64,000 nt of DNA from NCBI GenBank assembly GCA_964651785.1, contig CAZYWJ010000002.1:1-64000 (forward strand). Reading direction: 5' to 3'. This document shows positions 41,645-51,287 of the stretch, in pieces. The position numbers were made by a program, and so were the translations under genes. This DNA comes from JAKVAV01 sp964651785 (lineage in GTDB: Bacteria; Bacteroidota; Bacteroidia; Flavobacteriales_D; Cryomorphaceae). Every line of letters starts with the position of its first letter. Positions within the stretch are counted from its first letter, which is position 1. Under the pieces are notes generated by a model. It ran no database searches, had not been told where the DNA came from, and worked only from the letters and a program-made list of their open reading frames with translations.

Positions 41645-43324
41645 TTAGATTTGAGGCACGGAATCAATAAGCGTTTTCGAGTACTCCGATTTCGGATTTG
41701 CATAGATTTCCTCTGATTCTCCCATTTCTTCGATTCTCCCTTTCCGCATTACAATCATCCGATCCGCCATATATTTTACTACCGACAAATCATGAGAAAT
41801 GAAAATATACGTGAGATTCATTTCCTCTTTGAGATCATTGAGTAGGTTGAGAACTTTAGCTTGAACTGATACATCCAATGCCGAAACGCTCTCATCACAA
41901 ATTATAAACTCAGGCTCAACCATCAGTGTTCGTGCTATGCAAATGCGTTGCCTCTGCCCACCCGAAAACTGATGCGGATATTTTGAGGCTGCTTCAGAAG
42001 GAAGACCTACTTTATCGAGAATATCGAGAACTCTTTTTCTTCTTTCGTTGCGTGTATTCGCTAAGCGGTGAATCTTCAGAGGTTCTGATAAAGCTTCCTC
42101 CACCGTTTTGCCGGGGTTAAGTGAAGAATAAGGATCTTGAAAAATGACCTGAATCTTCCGACGAAAATCTCGCGGAAACGAAATTCCTCTTCCCGCAATG
42201 GGAGTATTTTCGTACTGCACATTTCCTAAACTCGCCTTTTGTAGGCCAACTAAAACACGTCCCAGTGTGCTCTTTCCGCAACCTGATTCGCCTACCAGTC
42301 CCATGGTTTCACCTCTCCGTACTTCAAAACTTACGTCATCCACAGCCTTGAGGTAAGCCTTCACTCCTTTCTCTTTATTCTTCAATGGAAAGTGAACGCT
42401 TAAATCCTGAACCGATAAAATGATGTCGTTTAAGTCGTGGCGCTCCTTAGTGGATTCGGACAGCGTACCCGAGATCCTCTCCGTTAACATCTCCCCTACT
42501 ACCGGAAGTCGCACAGGATTTCCCGATAGCTTTGGCCTACACGCAATAAGCGCTTTTGTATAAGGCTTCTCGGCAAATTTTAAGATATGGTTTACATCTC
42601 CCTCCTCAACCACTTCACCTCGATACATCACCATCACCCGATCGGCAATTTCATTTACCACTCCCAAGTCGTGCGTGATGAATATCAACCCGGTATTGTT
42701 TTCGGCACATAGCTCCCGCAAAAGCTGAAGAATCCGTTTTTGCACGGTGACATCAAGGGCCGTGGTCGGTTCATCGGCAATGATTAATGATGGTTTACAC
42801 GCCACCGCCATGGCTATCATAACCCGTTGCTTTTGCCCTCCTGAAATTTGGTGAGGATAGCTATGGTAGAGCTCTTCAGGTCTTGGTAACTCAACTTTTT
42901 CAAAGAGATCAATGACTGCTTTTCGTGCTGCTGAGGATGAGCACTTCTGATGCAAGCGAATAATCTCGGCCACCTGATCACCACATTTTTGCACAGGATT
43001 TAGTGAGGTCATCGGCTCCTGAAAAATCATTGAAATCGCTTTCCCTCGAATTTTCTGAAATTCCTTCTCCGATCCTTGCTTTATCAAATCGGAATTGCCA
43101 AAAAGAATTTCTCCTTTTTGAATAATTGCATTGGAAGGAAGTAAACCCATGATCGCAAGTGAGGTAAGGCTTTTGCCTGAACCCGACTCTCCAACGATGC
43201 CAAGAGTTTCGCCTTGCTTTAACTCTAAGTTTATTTCTTTCAGTACCGTTATCGGGTTTCCATCCTGATCCGGAAAGGCTACCTGAAGATTCTTAATTTC
43301 CAAAAGCGTGTTAGTACTCGTCAT
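41645..43324 (-). CDS. dipeptide/oligopeptide ABC transporter protein with two fused ATPase domains
   Basis: 559 aa from ATG 43324. Two complete ABC ATPase cassettes of the DppD/DppF (OppD/OppF) class. The first has GESGSGKS, signature ISGGQKQRV and Walker B LIIADEPT; the second has GESGCGKS, FSGGQRQRI and FIICDESVSALD. Both are followed by the OppD/F C-terminal peptide-binding type extension. No permease or binding protein gene is in the window, so the transporter partners are elsewhere. The start lies 14 nt inside the upstream lipoprotein gene. Confidence 0.88.
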   Translation of the reverse strand: MTSTNTLLEIKNLQVAFPDQDGNPITVLKEINLELKQGETLGIVGESGSGKSLTSLAIMGLLPSNAIIQKGEILFGNSDLIKQGSEKEFQKIRGKAISMIFQEPMTSLNPVQKCGDQVAEIIRLHQKCSSSAARKAVIDLFEKVELPRPEELYHSYPHQISGGQKQRVMIAMAVACKPSLIIADEPTTALDVTVQKRILQLLRELCAENNTGLIFITHDLGVVNEIADRVMVMYRGEVVEEGDVNHILKFAEKPYTKALIACRPKLSGNPVRLPVVGEMLTERISGTLSESTKERHDLNDIILSVQDLSVHFPLKNKEKGVKAYLKAVDDVSFEVRRGETMGLVGESGCGKSTLGRVLVGLQKASLGNVQYENTPIAGRGISFPRDFRRKIQVIFQDPYSSLNPGKTVEEALSEPLKIHRLANTRNERRKRVLDILDKVGLPSEAASKYPHQFSGGQRQRICIARTLMVEPEFIICDESVSALDVSVQAKVLNLLNDLKEEMNLTYIFISHDLSVVKYMADRMIVMRKGRIEEMGESEEIYANPKSEYSKTLIDSVPQI

Positions 43325-43841
43325 CCAGTGTTTCGAGATAATTGAGGCTAATGAATGGTTCGCTTTGAGGAGTTCGGTCAAGACTTAAGGTTATCTCAAC
43401 CAAATTATTTGATGCGCTCATGGTTGTCCATCGACGGGCTGTAACCAAATCTTCGGGCTCTCCGAATGACTCGGTAAGCTTTTTACTCCAGGTTTCAATT
43501 ATTCCTTTTGATAACGAATCACCATCAGTAAAGACATCAACCTGAACTTCGAACAAGCCGAGTTCATCAAATGCCAAATAAGCATCCAAAGGCAAACTGT
43601 CCTCTATAATTATTACCGATTGATGATATTCTATCACGCTATCATTAGATAGAACAGGTGTCCACGATTCTTTTGTTAATACACTATCCGTAGACCAGCC
43701 GAGCTTGTATCCTCTGAAAAAACCTGATTCTTCAATCAGGATTTCATCCTTATTCCTAATACTCCTGCTTTGGTCACTTTGGCTACAGCCGAAGCAAAAC
43801 AATAAAGTAATAAGGCTAAACCATTTCAATGTAGTCATCAT
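43311..43841 (-). CDS. hypothetical lipoprotein
   Basis: 176 aa from ATG 43841 (a second ATG follows at once). Lipoprotein signal WFSLITLLFCFGCSQSD with Cys about 19, then an acidic domain with GYKLGWSTDSVLTKESWTPV and LAFDELGLFEVQVDVFTDG. No family recognised. It overlaps the exonuclease gene upstream by 26 nt and the ABC ATPase gene downstream by 14 nt, so it belongs to that operon. Confidence 0.7.
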   Translation of the reverse strand: MMTTLKWFSLITLLFCFGCSQSDQSRSIRNKDEILIEESGFFRGYKLGWSTDSVLTKESWTPVLSNDSVIEYHQSVIIIEDSLPLDAYLAFDELGLFEVQVDVFTDGDSLSKGIIETWSKKLTESFGEPEDLVTARRWTTMSASNNLVEITLSLDRTPQSEPFISLNYLETLDDEY

Positions 43842-44535
43842 GTATGATGTCAGTATTTCTAAATCGCTGCATTAATCGTGCAACGGTTATCGTATCTTTT
43901 TCGCAATAAACCCTGATTCTCTCCACATCATCTTCTTCCCAAAAAACTCTACCCACATCCGCGCCTGAGATATCTCCCTTGGGAGTGGGCACATTAAAAA
44001 GTTTTGCCAATAAATTGAGTGAAGTATAGTGTTTGTAATCTCCGAATTTCCATAAATCCATCGTATCCAAATGTCTCACCTCCCAAGGCTTTTTTCCTGC
44101 CAGGTTTATCATATTCGGTAAGGCAAGTCCATTGATTAAAGACCTTCGGGCAATGTAAGGTATATCAAATTCCTTGGAATTATGACCACATAAGAATTTT
44201 TCACCCCCTCTATCGAAACGGCCGATCATGCTTAAAAAATCATTTAATAACGCCTTCTCGTCTTTACCATAAAAACTCGTAACGCGAAGCTTTTGCTCGC
44301 TTCCGGATTGATAGAAAAGTGCCGTCGAGATACAAATGATCTTTCCGAATTCAGCATATATTCCTGCCCTATCATAGAGCTGTTGGGCAGATTTCTCCTC
44401 GCGCTCTTGCAAGTATCTGGTTTTATCTGACCAAAGTTGTTTCCAGTCGTCATCCAGCTTATCAAAATCATACACGGCGGGAACGGTCTCAATATCGAGA
44501 AAGAGGATGTTCTCTAGATCAATCTCAGTTAGCAT
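43816..44535 (-). CDS. DEDDy-type 3'-5' exonuclease (PolB-like, RNase H fold)
   Basis: 239 aa. Exo I ILFLDIETVPA, Exo II HNSKEFDIPYIARR and Exo III YCEKDTITVA (Tyr-x3-Asp, the DEDDy form) are in order with LDTMDLWKFGD between. This matches the predicted 3'-5' exonuclease related to the PolB proofreading domain. It would degrade single-stranded DNA or act in repair; there is no polymerase domain. Confidence 0.85.
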   Translation of the reverse strand: MLTEIDLENILFLDIETVPAVYDFDKLDDDWKQLWSDKTRYLQEREEKSAQQLYDRAGIYAEFGKIICISTALFYQSGSEQKLRVTSFYGKDEKALLNDFLSMIGRFDRGGEKFLCGHNSKEFDIPYIARRSLINGLALPNMINLAGKKPWEVRHLDTMDLWKFGDYKHYTSLNLLAKLFNVPTPKGDISGADVGRVFWEEDDVERIRVYCEKDTITVARLMQRFRNTDIIHDDYIEMV

Positions 44536-44590
44536 CTGTCTAAATTAAGACTTTCAATGAAACACGGCATCAATAGGCTAACTTTGCATT

Positions 44591-44953
44591 ATGGATTTTG
44601 AGTTCGAAAATAAGTGGAGAGAATTGATCACCAAATTAGAAGAAAATTTTGGTGAAGAAATTGATTTAGAAGCGATTCTGTTTTTAATAGGAGTGCAGGA
44701 ATTGGGAAAAGGAATTCGAAAGTTTTCGAAAGATGAGAAGCTCAATTTGATGCACATTGCCATATGCACGGTTTTGGAGCCCTTTGGCTATTATTCATTT
44801 TCTCATCTGGATAAAGAAGGATGGCCACATTTTCATAAAGAAAGAGATCTGCCTTACTTGACTGATAAGGAACAAAAGGAACTAATGCGAAGAGCGGTGG
44901 TAGACTACTTCGAAAGTGAAGGACTGGCTAAGAGCCCAGAACAAAAACTTTAG
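44591..44953 (+). CDS. conserved hypothetical protein, small and acidic
   Basis: 120 aa, soluble: FGEEIDLEAILFLIGVQELG then LMHIAICTVLEPFGYYSFSH and GWPHFHKERDLPYL. It resembles a Bacteroidota family of unknown function. Its 3' end overlaps the convergent lipoprotein gene by 26 nt. It is divergent from the exonuclease gene with 55 nt between. Confidence 0.7.
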   Translation: MDFEFENKWRELITKLEENFGEEIDLEAILFLIGVQELGKGIRKFSKDEKLNLMHIAICTVLEPFGYYSFSHLDKEGWPHFHKERDLPYLTDKEQKELMRRAVVDYFESEGLAKSPEQKL

Positions 44954-45317
44954 TAGTTTTCTCTTCTTCGACTACCTTCATAATACCATTCACAAAAGAG
45001 GTGCTATCGGGACTTTCAAAAGTGATTTCTACATCAAGTATGGCAAATCCGCTTTGTCCCGGCTCATATTGATCCGTGTAATCAAATTCGGCTACGCCGT
45101 TTGAATTGGTAAATTGAGTTCTGTCTATGGCAATATCACCAACCTGGTTATCATCTACCGTACCTTGACCGAACATTCTGACTTCAGCGCCACCTACTCG
45201 TGAGCCTTCGGGTGTTTCAACAATAATTTCAGCAATCGTATCCTCTTCTCTGTTACAAGAAATGAACGCCAATCCGAAAACTATAAGGGTTAATAAATAT
45301 GTAAGACGAATTTTCAT
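44928..45317 (-). CDS. hypothetical lipoprotein with an Ig-like beta domain
   Basis: 129 aa. Lipoprotein signal YLLTLIVFGLAFISCNREED (Cys about 21), then a beta-rich domain with IIVETPEGSRVGGAEVRMFG and FTNSNGVAEFDYTD. This resembles the carboxypeptidase-regulatory or Ig-like surface fold common in Bacteroidota lipoproteins. No function can be assigned. It overlaps the convergent gene by 26 nt and is divergent from the cyclophilin gene at 45360. Confidence 0.7.
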   Translation of the reverse strand: MKIRLTYLLTLIVFGLAFISCNREEDTIAEIIVETPEGSRVGGAEVRMFGQGTVDDNQVGDIAIDRTQFTNSNGVAEFDYTDQYEPGQSGFAILDVEITFESPDSTSFVNGIMKVVEEEKTTKVFVLGS

Positions 45318-45359
45318 TTGTTCTTTATTATTTTCGCGGATTACACCACAGCCAAATGT

Positions 45360-46091
45360 ATGAAATTTATAAATAGAGATTCTCTTTTTCGTAGCTACCT
45401 ATTGCCGATTATAGTAATGGCAACCTGCCTGTTGACCCTCTCATTTGTTTTAGACAAAAACGCAAAGAAAGAAGAAATGGTCATCATTTCAACGAAATAT
45501 GGTGATATGGTTGTACGACTTTACGATGACACACCGTTACACAAGGAGAATTTTTTGAAGCTGGCCAATGAAGGATATTATGACGGTCTACTTTTCCACC
45601 GAGTGATTCAATCATTCATGATACAAGGCGGAGATCCGGATTCTCGTGAAGCTATAAAAGGTATGGCTTTGGGAAAAGGAGGTCCCGGATATACTATTCC
45701 CGCTGAGTTTAATCCGAACCATATTCACAAGAAGGGAGCTTTATCGGCAGCGCGCATGGGCGATGCCGTTAACCCTGAGAGGGAGTCCTCGGGTTCGCAA
45801 TTTTATATTGTCCAAGGCAGAATAACCGATGAGATTAGCCTGGAAAGAATGGCTTCACAAAGAGATATGAAAGAAGGGGAAGAGCCCTTCTCTTACACGG
45901 AAGAGCAAAAGCAGATATATTCTGAACTAGGGGGAACTCCTCACTTAGATGGACAATACACGGTATTTGGAGAAGTGGTGGAAGGGATAAATATCATCGA
46001 TTCTATCGCTGCGGCAAAAACGGATGCTCGGGCCAGACCCTTGGAAGACATATCTATGTCTATGAAAATTACAAAGAGAAAATGGCAGTAG
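45360..46091 (+). CDS. cyclophilin-type peptidyl-prolyl cis-trans isomerase
   Basis: 243 aa from ATG 45360. An N-terminal hydrophobic signal/anchor (about 10-30) suggests export. The cyclophilin core has GLLFHRVIQSFMIQGGDPDS, GSQFYIVQG and TPHLDGQYTVFGEVVEG, with a helical insertion (about 155-190) before the last motif. It assists protein folding in the periplasm. It overlaps pheS by 10 nt. Confidence 0.88.
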   Translation: MKFINRDSLFRSYLLPIIVMATCLLTLSFVLDKNAKKEEMVIISTKYGDMVVRLYDDTPLHKENFLKLANEGYYDGLLFHRVIQSFMIQGGDPDSREAIKGMALGKGGPGYTIPAEFNPNHIHKKGALSAARMGDAVNPERESSGSQFYIVQGRITDEISLERMASQRDMKEGEEPFSYTEEQKQIYSELGGTPHLDGQYTVFGEVVEGINIIDSIAAAKTDARARPLEDISMSMKITKRKWQ

Positions 46092-47101
46092 AAACGGAAA
46101 AAATTCTCAAGGAGATTGAGGAATTCACCGCATCGAGCATCGATGAAGTAGAAGCTTTCAGAGTAAAGTATTTGGGCAAGAAAGGATTGATCAAAGACTT
46201 ATCGTCAAAGATTAAAGATATTCTTCCCGAAGATCGCAAAGCTTATGGCCAATCGTTAAATCAAATTAAAACTGCAGTTGCTTCAAGAATTGATGAGATA
46301 AAATCTTCCCTAGCGGACAATGATCAAAGTAATGATTATAGAAGCGATACAACGAGGCCATCAGGCGCAGAGATAATCGGATCACGTCACCCGGTGAGCT
46401 TGGTCAGACGGGAGATCGAAGAAATTTTTCAACGCATTGGTTTCACCATAGCTTCAGGACCCGAAATTGAAGACGATTGGCACAACTTCTCAGCCTTAAA
46501 CTTTCCTGAAAATCATCCTGCCAGAGATATGCAGGATACTTTTTTTATTGAAAAGGATCCTGACATCGCTCTCAGAACGCATACCAGTAGTGTACAGGTG
46601 CGCGTAATGGAAAACAATAAACCTCCGATCAGAATAATTTCTCCGGGGCGTGTCTATAGAAACGAAGCCATATCAGCGAGGTCACATTGCATCTTCCATC
46701 AGGTAGAAGGATTATACATCGATAAGGGCGTCACATTTGCCGATATGGTTCAGACCATAAAGTACTTTGCTCAAGCATTTTTTGGCAAAGCTAAAATCCG
46801 ACTCCGTCCTTCTTATTTTCCGTTTACCGAGCCAAGTGCCGAAGTTGATGTGTATTGGGGGCTGGAAAATGAAAATGACCATCGTATAACAAAAGGAACG
46901 GGATGGTTGGAAATAATGGGATGCGGGATGGTAGATCCGGATGTGCTGAAATCTTCGGGCATTGACCCTGACGAATATTCAGGTTATGCTTTCGGAATGG
47001 GCATAGAGCGCATTGCGATGAACCGCTATCAAATCAACGACATTCGAATGCTCTTCGAAAATGACATTCGGTTTTTAAACCAACTGAAAGGGGCTTGGTA
47101 G
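46082..47101 (+). CDS. pheS: phenylalanine--tRNA ligase subunit alpha
   Basis: 339 aa. An N-terminal coiled-coil tRNA-binding arm (about 1-85) precedes a class II core: HPVSLVRREIEEIFQRIGFT, TFFIEKDPDIALRTHTSSVQ, PGRVYRNEAISARSHCIFHQ (motif 2) and GYAFGMGIERIAM (motif 3). It acts with PheT, which is not in the window. The stop abuts the convergent pyk stop directly. Confidence 0.95.
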   Translation: MAVETEKILKEIEEFTASSIDEVEAFRVKYLGKKGLIKDLSSKIKDILPEDRKAYGQSLNQIKTAVASRIDEIKSSLADNDQSNDYRSDTTRPSGAEIIGSRHPVSLVRREIEEIFQRIGFTIASGPEIEDDWHNFSALNFPENHPARDMQDTFFIEKDPDIALRTHTSSVQVRVMENNKPPIRIISPGRVYRNEAISARSHCIFHQVEGLYIDKGVTFADMVQTIKYFAQAFFGKAKIRLRPSYFPFTEPSAEVDVYWGLENENDHRITKGTGWLEIMGCGMVDPDVLKSSGIDPDEYSGYAFGMGIERIAMNRYQINDIRMLFENDIRFLNQLKGAW

Positions 47102-48520
47102 TTACACCTTCCCCAGCTTCAGCATATTCGTCATTCCTTGCTCATTCATCGGCATACTGGCCAAATGAATGATCATATCTCCGTTATTGACTAATTCTTT
47201 CTTCTTCAAGATGTATTTAATGTCGGCGATGGTATGATCCGTGCTCACCATTTTATCATAAAAGAATGACTTAACCCCCCAAACCAAGCTCATCTGAGTG
47301 AGTATATTTTTATTTCCGGTGAACAAGTATATGTTCGCTTTAGGACGCTGACTGGAAATCTTAAAGCCGGTGTAACCACTGAATGTCATGGTTACTATAG
47401 CGGAAGCCTTAACGCGATTTGACAGTCGAGTAGCATTAAAACAAATGGAATCCGTGACATATCTGTCTTCATGGCTTTCTGCAGGCGGCTCCTCGTGGTG
47501 ATAAATGGTATCAGAGCCTTCAATCTCTTTTACAATGGCCGACATTACCTGAATGACTCGCACGGGGTGTTTTCCCACCGAAGTCTCAGCACTAAGCATT
47601 ACTGCGTCTGCGCCATCAAGCACGGCATTAGCAACATCGTTTACTTCAGCTCGTGTAGGCGTAATGTCATTAATCATGCTTTCCATCATCTGCGTTGCCA
47701 CGATGACCGGTTTACTGTTTTTCAGCGCTTTTGTAACCAGCATTTTTTGAACCAACGGAACATTTTGAAGTGGAATCTCAACACCCAAGTCTCCTCGGGC
47801 TACCATCAAAGCATCCGTTTCGCGGATGATATCATCAATATCATTAATCGCTTCCGGCTTCTCAATTTTAGCCACTACACGAGCATGCTTTTCTCTGGAT
47901 CTGATGATGTGCTTAAGTTCTATGATATCTCTGGCAGATCGCACGAAAGAAAGCCCGACCCAATCGATATCCATATTTAAGACAAAATCCAAGTCTGCCA
48001 AGTCTTTCTCCGTAAGGCAAGGCAGAGATATTCGGGTATTCGGAAGATTCACTCCTTTTTTATTTTTGAGCAATCCACCGTGTTTAACCTTAGCTACCAC
48101 TTCATCCGTTCCGTTGGTCGATAGAGCTTCGAGAATTAGTTTACCATCATCCAACAGTATTTTTTCTCCGACTTTTACATCCTTGGCAAATTGAGGATAA
48201 GTAATGTAAATTTTCCCTTTACCTCCTTCTTTCGTGGTAAACGTAATTTCTTCTCCATCCCTCAGCTCCAGACCTTCGCCTTCAAATTCTCCCACCCTGA
48301 GTTTGGGTCCTTGCAAATCAGCTAAAATAGCGGTATTCGTGCCCAGCTCTTCATCGGCTTGGCGAATGTTCTTAATCGTTTTGGCGTGATCCTCATGAGA
48401 GCCGTGCGAAAAATTGATGCGACAGACGTCAAGGCCTTGCTTAATCATTTCCATGATGGTTTCTTGGCTGTCAGAAGCCGGACCCATGGTGGCTACTATC
48501 TTGGTTCTCTTATTTATCAT
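47102..48520 (-). CDS. pyk: pyruvate kinase
   Basis: 472 aa. KIVATMGPASDSQETIMEMI start, CRINFSHGSHEDH, the lysine region AKIEKPEAINDIDDI, MVARGDLGVEIPL and PTRAEVNDVANAVLDGADAV are all typical. It forms pyruvate and ATP from phosphoenolpyruvate. The IPExxxVDY gene upstream overlaps its start by 4 nt. Confidence 0.95.
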   Translation of the reverse strand: MINKRTKIVATMGPASDSQETIMEMIKQGLDVCRINFSHGSHEDHAKTIKNIRQADEELGTNTAILADLQGPKLRVGEFEGEGLELRDGEEITFTTKEGGKGKIYITYPQFAKDVKVGEKILLDDGKLILEALSTNGTDEVVAKVKHGGLLKNKKGVNLPNTRISLPCLTEKDLADLDFVLNMDIDWVGLSFVRSARDIIELKHIIRSREKHARVVAKIEKPEAINDIDDIIRETDALMVARGDLGVEIPLQNVPLVQKMLVTKALKNSKPVIVATQMMESMINDITPTRAEVNDVANAVLDGADAVMLSAETSVGKHPVRVIQVMSAIVKEIEGSDTIYHHEEPPAESHEDRYVTDSICFNATRLSNRVKASAIVTMTFSGYTGFKISSQRPKANIYLFTGNKNILTQMSLVWGVKSFFYDKMVSTDHTIADIKYILKKKELVNNGDMIIHLASMPMNEQGMTNMLKLGKV

Positions 48521-48936
48521 GCTGCTAGCAAAATGTTTTGTTTCAATCTCAATGATTCCAAATCTATTTCGAAAGCCATAAGAATAGTTTCAGTGGCTCT
48601 TAATTTCTCTATCACTTTGTCCGTTGCAATTTCTTCCGAAAGATCGATCACCATTAAATAATCTGCCGTTTTTACTTCAGGTAAAAACAGGCTTACTCCT
48701 TTCTTGTTCTCAATGAGTCGATACTTCACTTGGAGGTTATCATCATAAAAACTGAAGAATGCATGGTGGCGCGAGGTTTTGCGTTTCGAAAAAATCTCAA
48801 TATCAGAATCGCGCTTTAATTCCAATCGTAAAGCCTTGTTTAGCATATAGCACACTCTATGACTGCGGGAGGTGGAAACGATACCGAAAGCTAAAAAAGC
48901 GTATTCATCTTCGATATCAAGGGTAAGCTTGGCCAT
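48517..48936 (-). CDS. IPExxxVDY family protein
   Basis: 139 aa from ATG 48936. The family motif appears as LPEVKTADYLMVI. Function unknown; the family is found across Flavobacteriia, usually next to rnc and pyk, as here. No membrane segment or signal. Its end overlaps the pyk start by 4 nt. Confidence 0.85.
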   Translation of the reverse strand: MAKLTLDIEDEYAFLAFGIVSTSRSHRVCYMLNKALRLELKRDSDIEIFSKRKTSRHHAFFSFYDDNLQVKYRLIENKKGVSLFLPEVKTADYLMVIDLSEEIATDKVIEKLRATETILMAFEIDLESLRLKQNILLAA

Positions 48937-48970
48937 AGTTGTTGTCAAAGTAACACGAAGCTAAAAAATA

Positions 48971-49699
48971 TTAATCAGCTAATTCCGAAATGTGGCTTAA
49001 AGCTTCTTCGGCAGCTCGCTGCTCAGCTCTTTTCTTGGAACTCCCTTGGCCGGTCCCCGCTTTAGCTCCATTCCAAAAAACCAGCGCTTGAAACTTATGA
49101 GTGCCTTTTTCTGAATTCAGAGGTGATGTTTTGAAGAATATTTTTGCATCTAATCGATGCGCTTCTTCATGTAGCCGACTTTTAAAATCACTTTCAATTT
49201 TCTCTATTTTCGTGAGGTCAGCGTATTTCGTCAAAGCATTTAAAATTGCGGTCTTGGCCTTGCGATATCCTCTATCCAAATATATGGCACCTACTACCGC
49301 TTCAAACGCGTTTCCCGAAATGGATCTTCTCGAATTTGCTGCCTGAGCATCCGTTTCTATTATCAGATGAATGCCCATCTCAACGGCCGTTTTGCTCAAG
49401 TTTGCTCTACTTACTACTCTACTCTTCATTTTTGTCATCTCGCCTTCCTCAGCATCCGGATGATTTTCATAAAGGTATTCTGCTACAACGGAATCGATAA
49501 TTGCATCTCCAAGAAATTCCAGCCGCTCGTTACTCAAGCGCCGATCATTGTGAATATTGCGAGCTGCCGATTTATGACAGAGAGCCTGTCTGTAGAGCTT
49601 AATCTTTTTTGGCTTTACGCCAAAGGATTGAACCATAAGTCTGCCAATTTCCCGGTCTCTGGCAGATTTTATCTGAAAAAAAAATGATTTGAAATCCAC
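48971..49699 (-). CDS. rnc: ribonuclease III
   Basis: 242 aa. The catalytic signature NERLEFLGDAIIDSVVAEYL lies in the nuclease domain, followed by a C-terminal double-stranded RNA-binding domain (about 170-240, ending in GSSKKRAEQRAAEEALSHI). It cleaves double-stranded RNA in rRNA and mRNA processing. It lies 11 nt after fabF, in the acpP-fabF-rnc order common in bacteria. Confidence 0.95.
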   Translation of the reverse strand: MDFKSFFFQIKSARDREIGRLMVQSFGVKPKKIKLYRQALCHKSAARNIHNDRRLSNERLEFLGDAIIDSVVAEYLYENHPDAEEGEMTKMKSRVVSRANLSKTAVEMGIHLIIETDAQAANSRRSISGNAFEAVVGAIYLDRGYRKAKTAILNALTKYADLTKIEKIESDFKSRLHEEAHRLDAKIFFKTSPLNSEKGTHKFQALVFWNGAKAGTGQGSSKKRAEQRAAEEALSHISELAD

Positions 49700-49710
49700 G
49701 AGGAACGGAT

Positions 49711-50964
49711 TTACTCCTCGAATTTTTTCAATACGATAGAAGCGTTATGGCCACCGAACCCAAAGGTGTTGCTCAAAGCAACCTTTACTTCTCTCTCTTG
49801 TGTCTTATTCAGTGTCAGATTTAACTTCTCATCGATCTCCGGGTCGAACTCTTCATGGTTGATGGTGGGAGGTACCAAACCCTTATTTATCGCTGCAATG
49901 CATGCGATTGACTCTACGGCACCTGCAGCGCCTAAGAGATGACCCGTCATAGATTTTGTGGAGGAAATATTCAATTTGTAGGCGTGATTTCCAAAAGCAG
50001 CTTTGATAGCCAATGTTTCAGCAATATCACCCAAAGGGGTAGAGGTACCATGAACATTTACATAATCAACGTCTTCCGGGTTTAATTGAGCATCCTCCAA
50101 TGCTTTTTCCATAACCTCAATGGCACCCAAGCCTTCAGGATGAGGTGCCGTCATGTGATGAGCATCCGCAGACATTCCGCCACCCATAACTTCGGCGTAA
50201 ATTTTTGCTCCTCGTGCCTTGGCACTTTCGTAAGATTCTAAGATAAGAGCTCCGCCACCTTCACCCATCACAAATCCATCACGATTTTTATCAAATGGTC
50301 TGGATGCAGTTTTGGGACTATCGTTTCTTTTGGAAAGTGCGTTCAATCCGTTAAAACCACCCAACCCCGCTTCATTTACTATAGCCTCAGAACCACCCGC
50401 TACCATAATGTCAGCCCTTCCGGCCTGTACATGGTAGAAGGCATCAATCAAGGCGTGAGTAGAAGACGCGCAGGCTGATACCGTTGCATAATTGGGGCCT
50501 CTGAAACCATATTTTATGGAAATCATACCGGCCACAATGTCAATAATGGTTTTAGGTATGAAAAAAGGATTGAATCGAGGAGTACCATCGCCCATGAAAA
50601 AGTCCTTCATTTCTGCCATGGAAGTTTGAAAACCTCCTACGCCGGAACCCCAAATAACCCCGCACCTTCGAGGGTCAACGTTTTCCACATCAAGCCCTGA
50701 ATCTTCCAGTGCTTGAATAGCACTAACCATCCCGTATTGCGTAAAGAGGTCCATTTTACGGGCCTCTTTACGCTCAAAGAAATCTTCGGGATTAAAACCT
50801 TTGACTTCACAGGCAAACTGCGTTTTAAATTTTGAAGCATCAAAATGTGTTACAGGTCCGGCACCACTTACTCCGTTAAACAGGTTTTTTTCAAACTCTT
50901 CGACCGTATTGCCGATTGGAGTTATAGCGCCCATTCCTGTAACTACTACGCGTCTACGCTGCAT
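49711..50964 (-). CDS. fabF: beta-ketoacyl-ACP synthase II
   Basis: 417 aa. The active-site Cys is in VSACASSTHALIDAF, and the catalytic histidines are in NVHGTSTPLGD and KSMTGHLLGAAGAVE; GFGGHNASIVLKK ends the protein. It elongates fatty acids by condensing malonyl-ACP with acyl-ACP. It follows acpP by 17 nt in the same operon. Confidence 0.95.
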   Translation of the reverse strand: MQRRRVVVTGMGAITPIGNTVEEFEKNLFNGVSGAGPVTHFDASKFKTQFACEVKGFNPEDFFERKEARKMDLFTQYGMVSAIQALEDSGLDVENVDPRRCGVIWGSGVGGFQTSMAEMKDFFMGDGTPRFNPFFIPKTIIDIVAGMISIKYGFRGPNYATVSACASSTHALIDAFYHVQAGRADIMVAGGSEAIVNEAGLGGFNGLNALSKRNDSPKTASRPFDKNRDGFVMGEGGGALILESYESAKARGAKIYAEVMGGGMSADAHHMTAPHPEGLGAIEVMEKALEDAQLNPEDVDYVNVHGTSTPLGDIAETLAIKAAFGNHAYKLNISSTKSMTGHLLGAAGAVESIACIAAINKGLVPPTINHEEFDPEIDEKLNLTLNKTQEREVKVALSNTFGFGGHNASIVLKKFEE

Positions 50965-50981
50965 TTACGGGAAAATTAAAA

Positions 50982-51218
50982 TTAGTTGGTGTTTTTCTCG
51001 ATGTACTCAACCGCTTGTCCCACGGTTCCGATCTGCTCAGCTTGATCGTCGGGAATAGCAATGTTAAATTCTTTTTCGAATTCCATGATGAGCTCGACTG
51101 TATCCAATGAGTCAGCACCCAAATCATTTGTGAAGCTGGCTTCCGTGGTTACTTCAGATTCGTCAACGCCTAGTTTGTCAACGATTATCTTGGTTACTTT
51201 CGACTTAATGTCCGACAT
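50982..51218 (-). CDS. acpP: acyl carrier protein
   Basis: 78 aa, acidic. The phosphopantetheine attachment serine is in DLGADSLDTVELIMEFE. It carries acyl chains in fatty acid synthesis. First gene of the acpP-fabF-rnc operon, with a recognisable promoter upstream. Confidence 0.97.
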   Translation of the reverse strand: MSDIKSKVTKIIVDKLGVDESEVTTEASFTNDLGADSLDTVELIMEFEKEFNIAIPDDQAEQIGTVGQAVEYIEKNTN

Positions 51219-51252
51219 TTCAGTGCAGTTTAGTTTAGAAATTTTAGGAGTG

Positions 51253-51282
51253 CAAATAAATGAATAATGATCCTATTGGCAA
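51253..51282 (-). promoter_or_regulatory. promoter of the acpP-fabF operon
   Basis: On the minus strand TTG (51282-51280), a 19-nt spacer and TTTATTTG (51260-51253), 7 of 8 to TAnnTTTG. The acpP start follows 34 nt later. It sits between the nitroreductase stop and acpP. Confidence 0.55.
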
Positions 51283-51287
51283 AATAG

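Noticed and set aside
43311..43841. The lipoprotein as the binding protein of the peptide ABC transporter
   Set aside because: At 176 aa it is far too small for an oligopeptide-binding protein and shows none of the family pattern.
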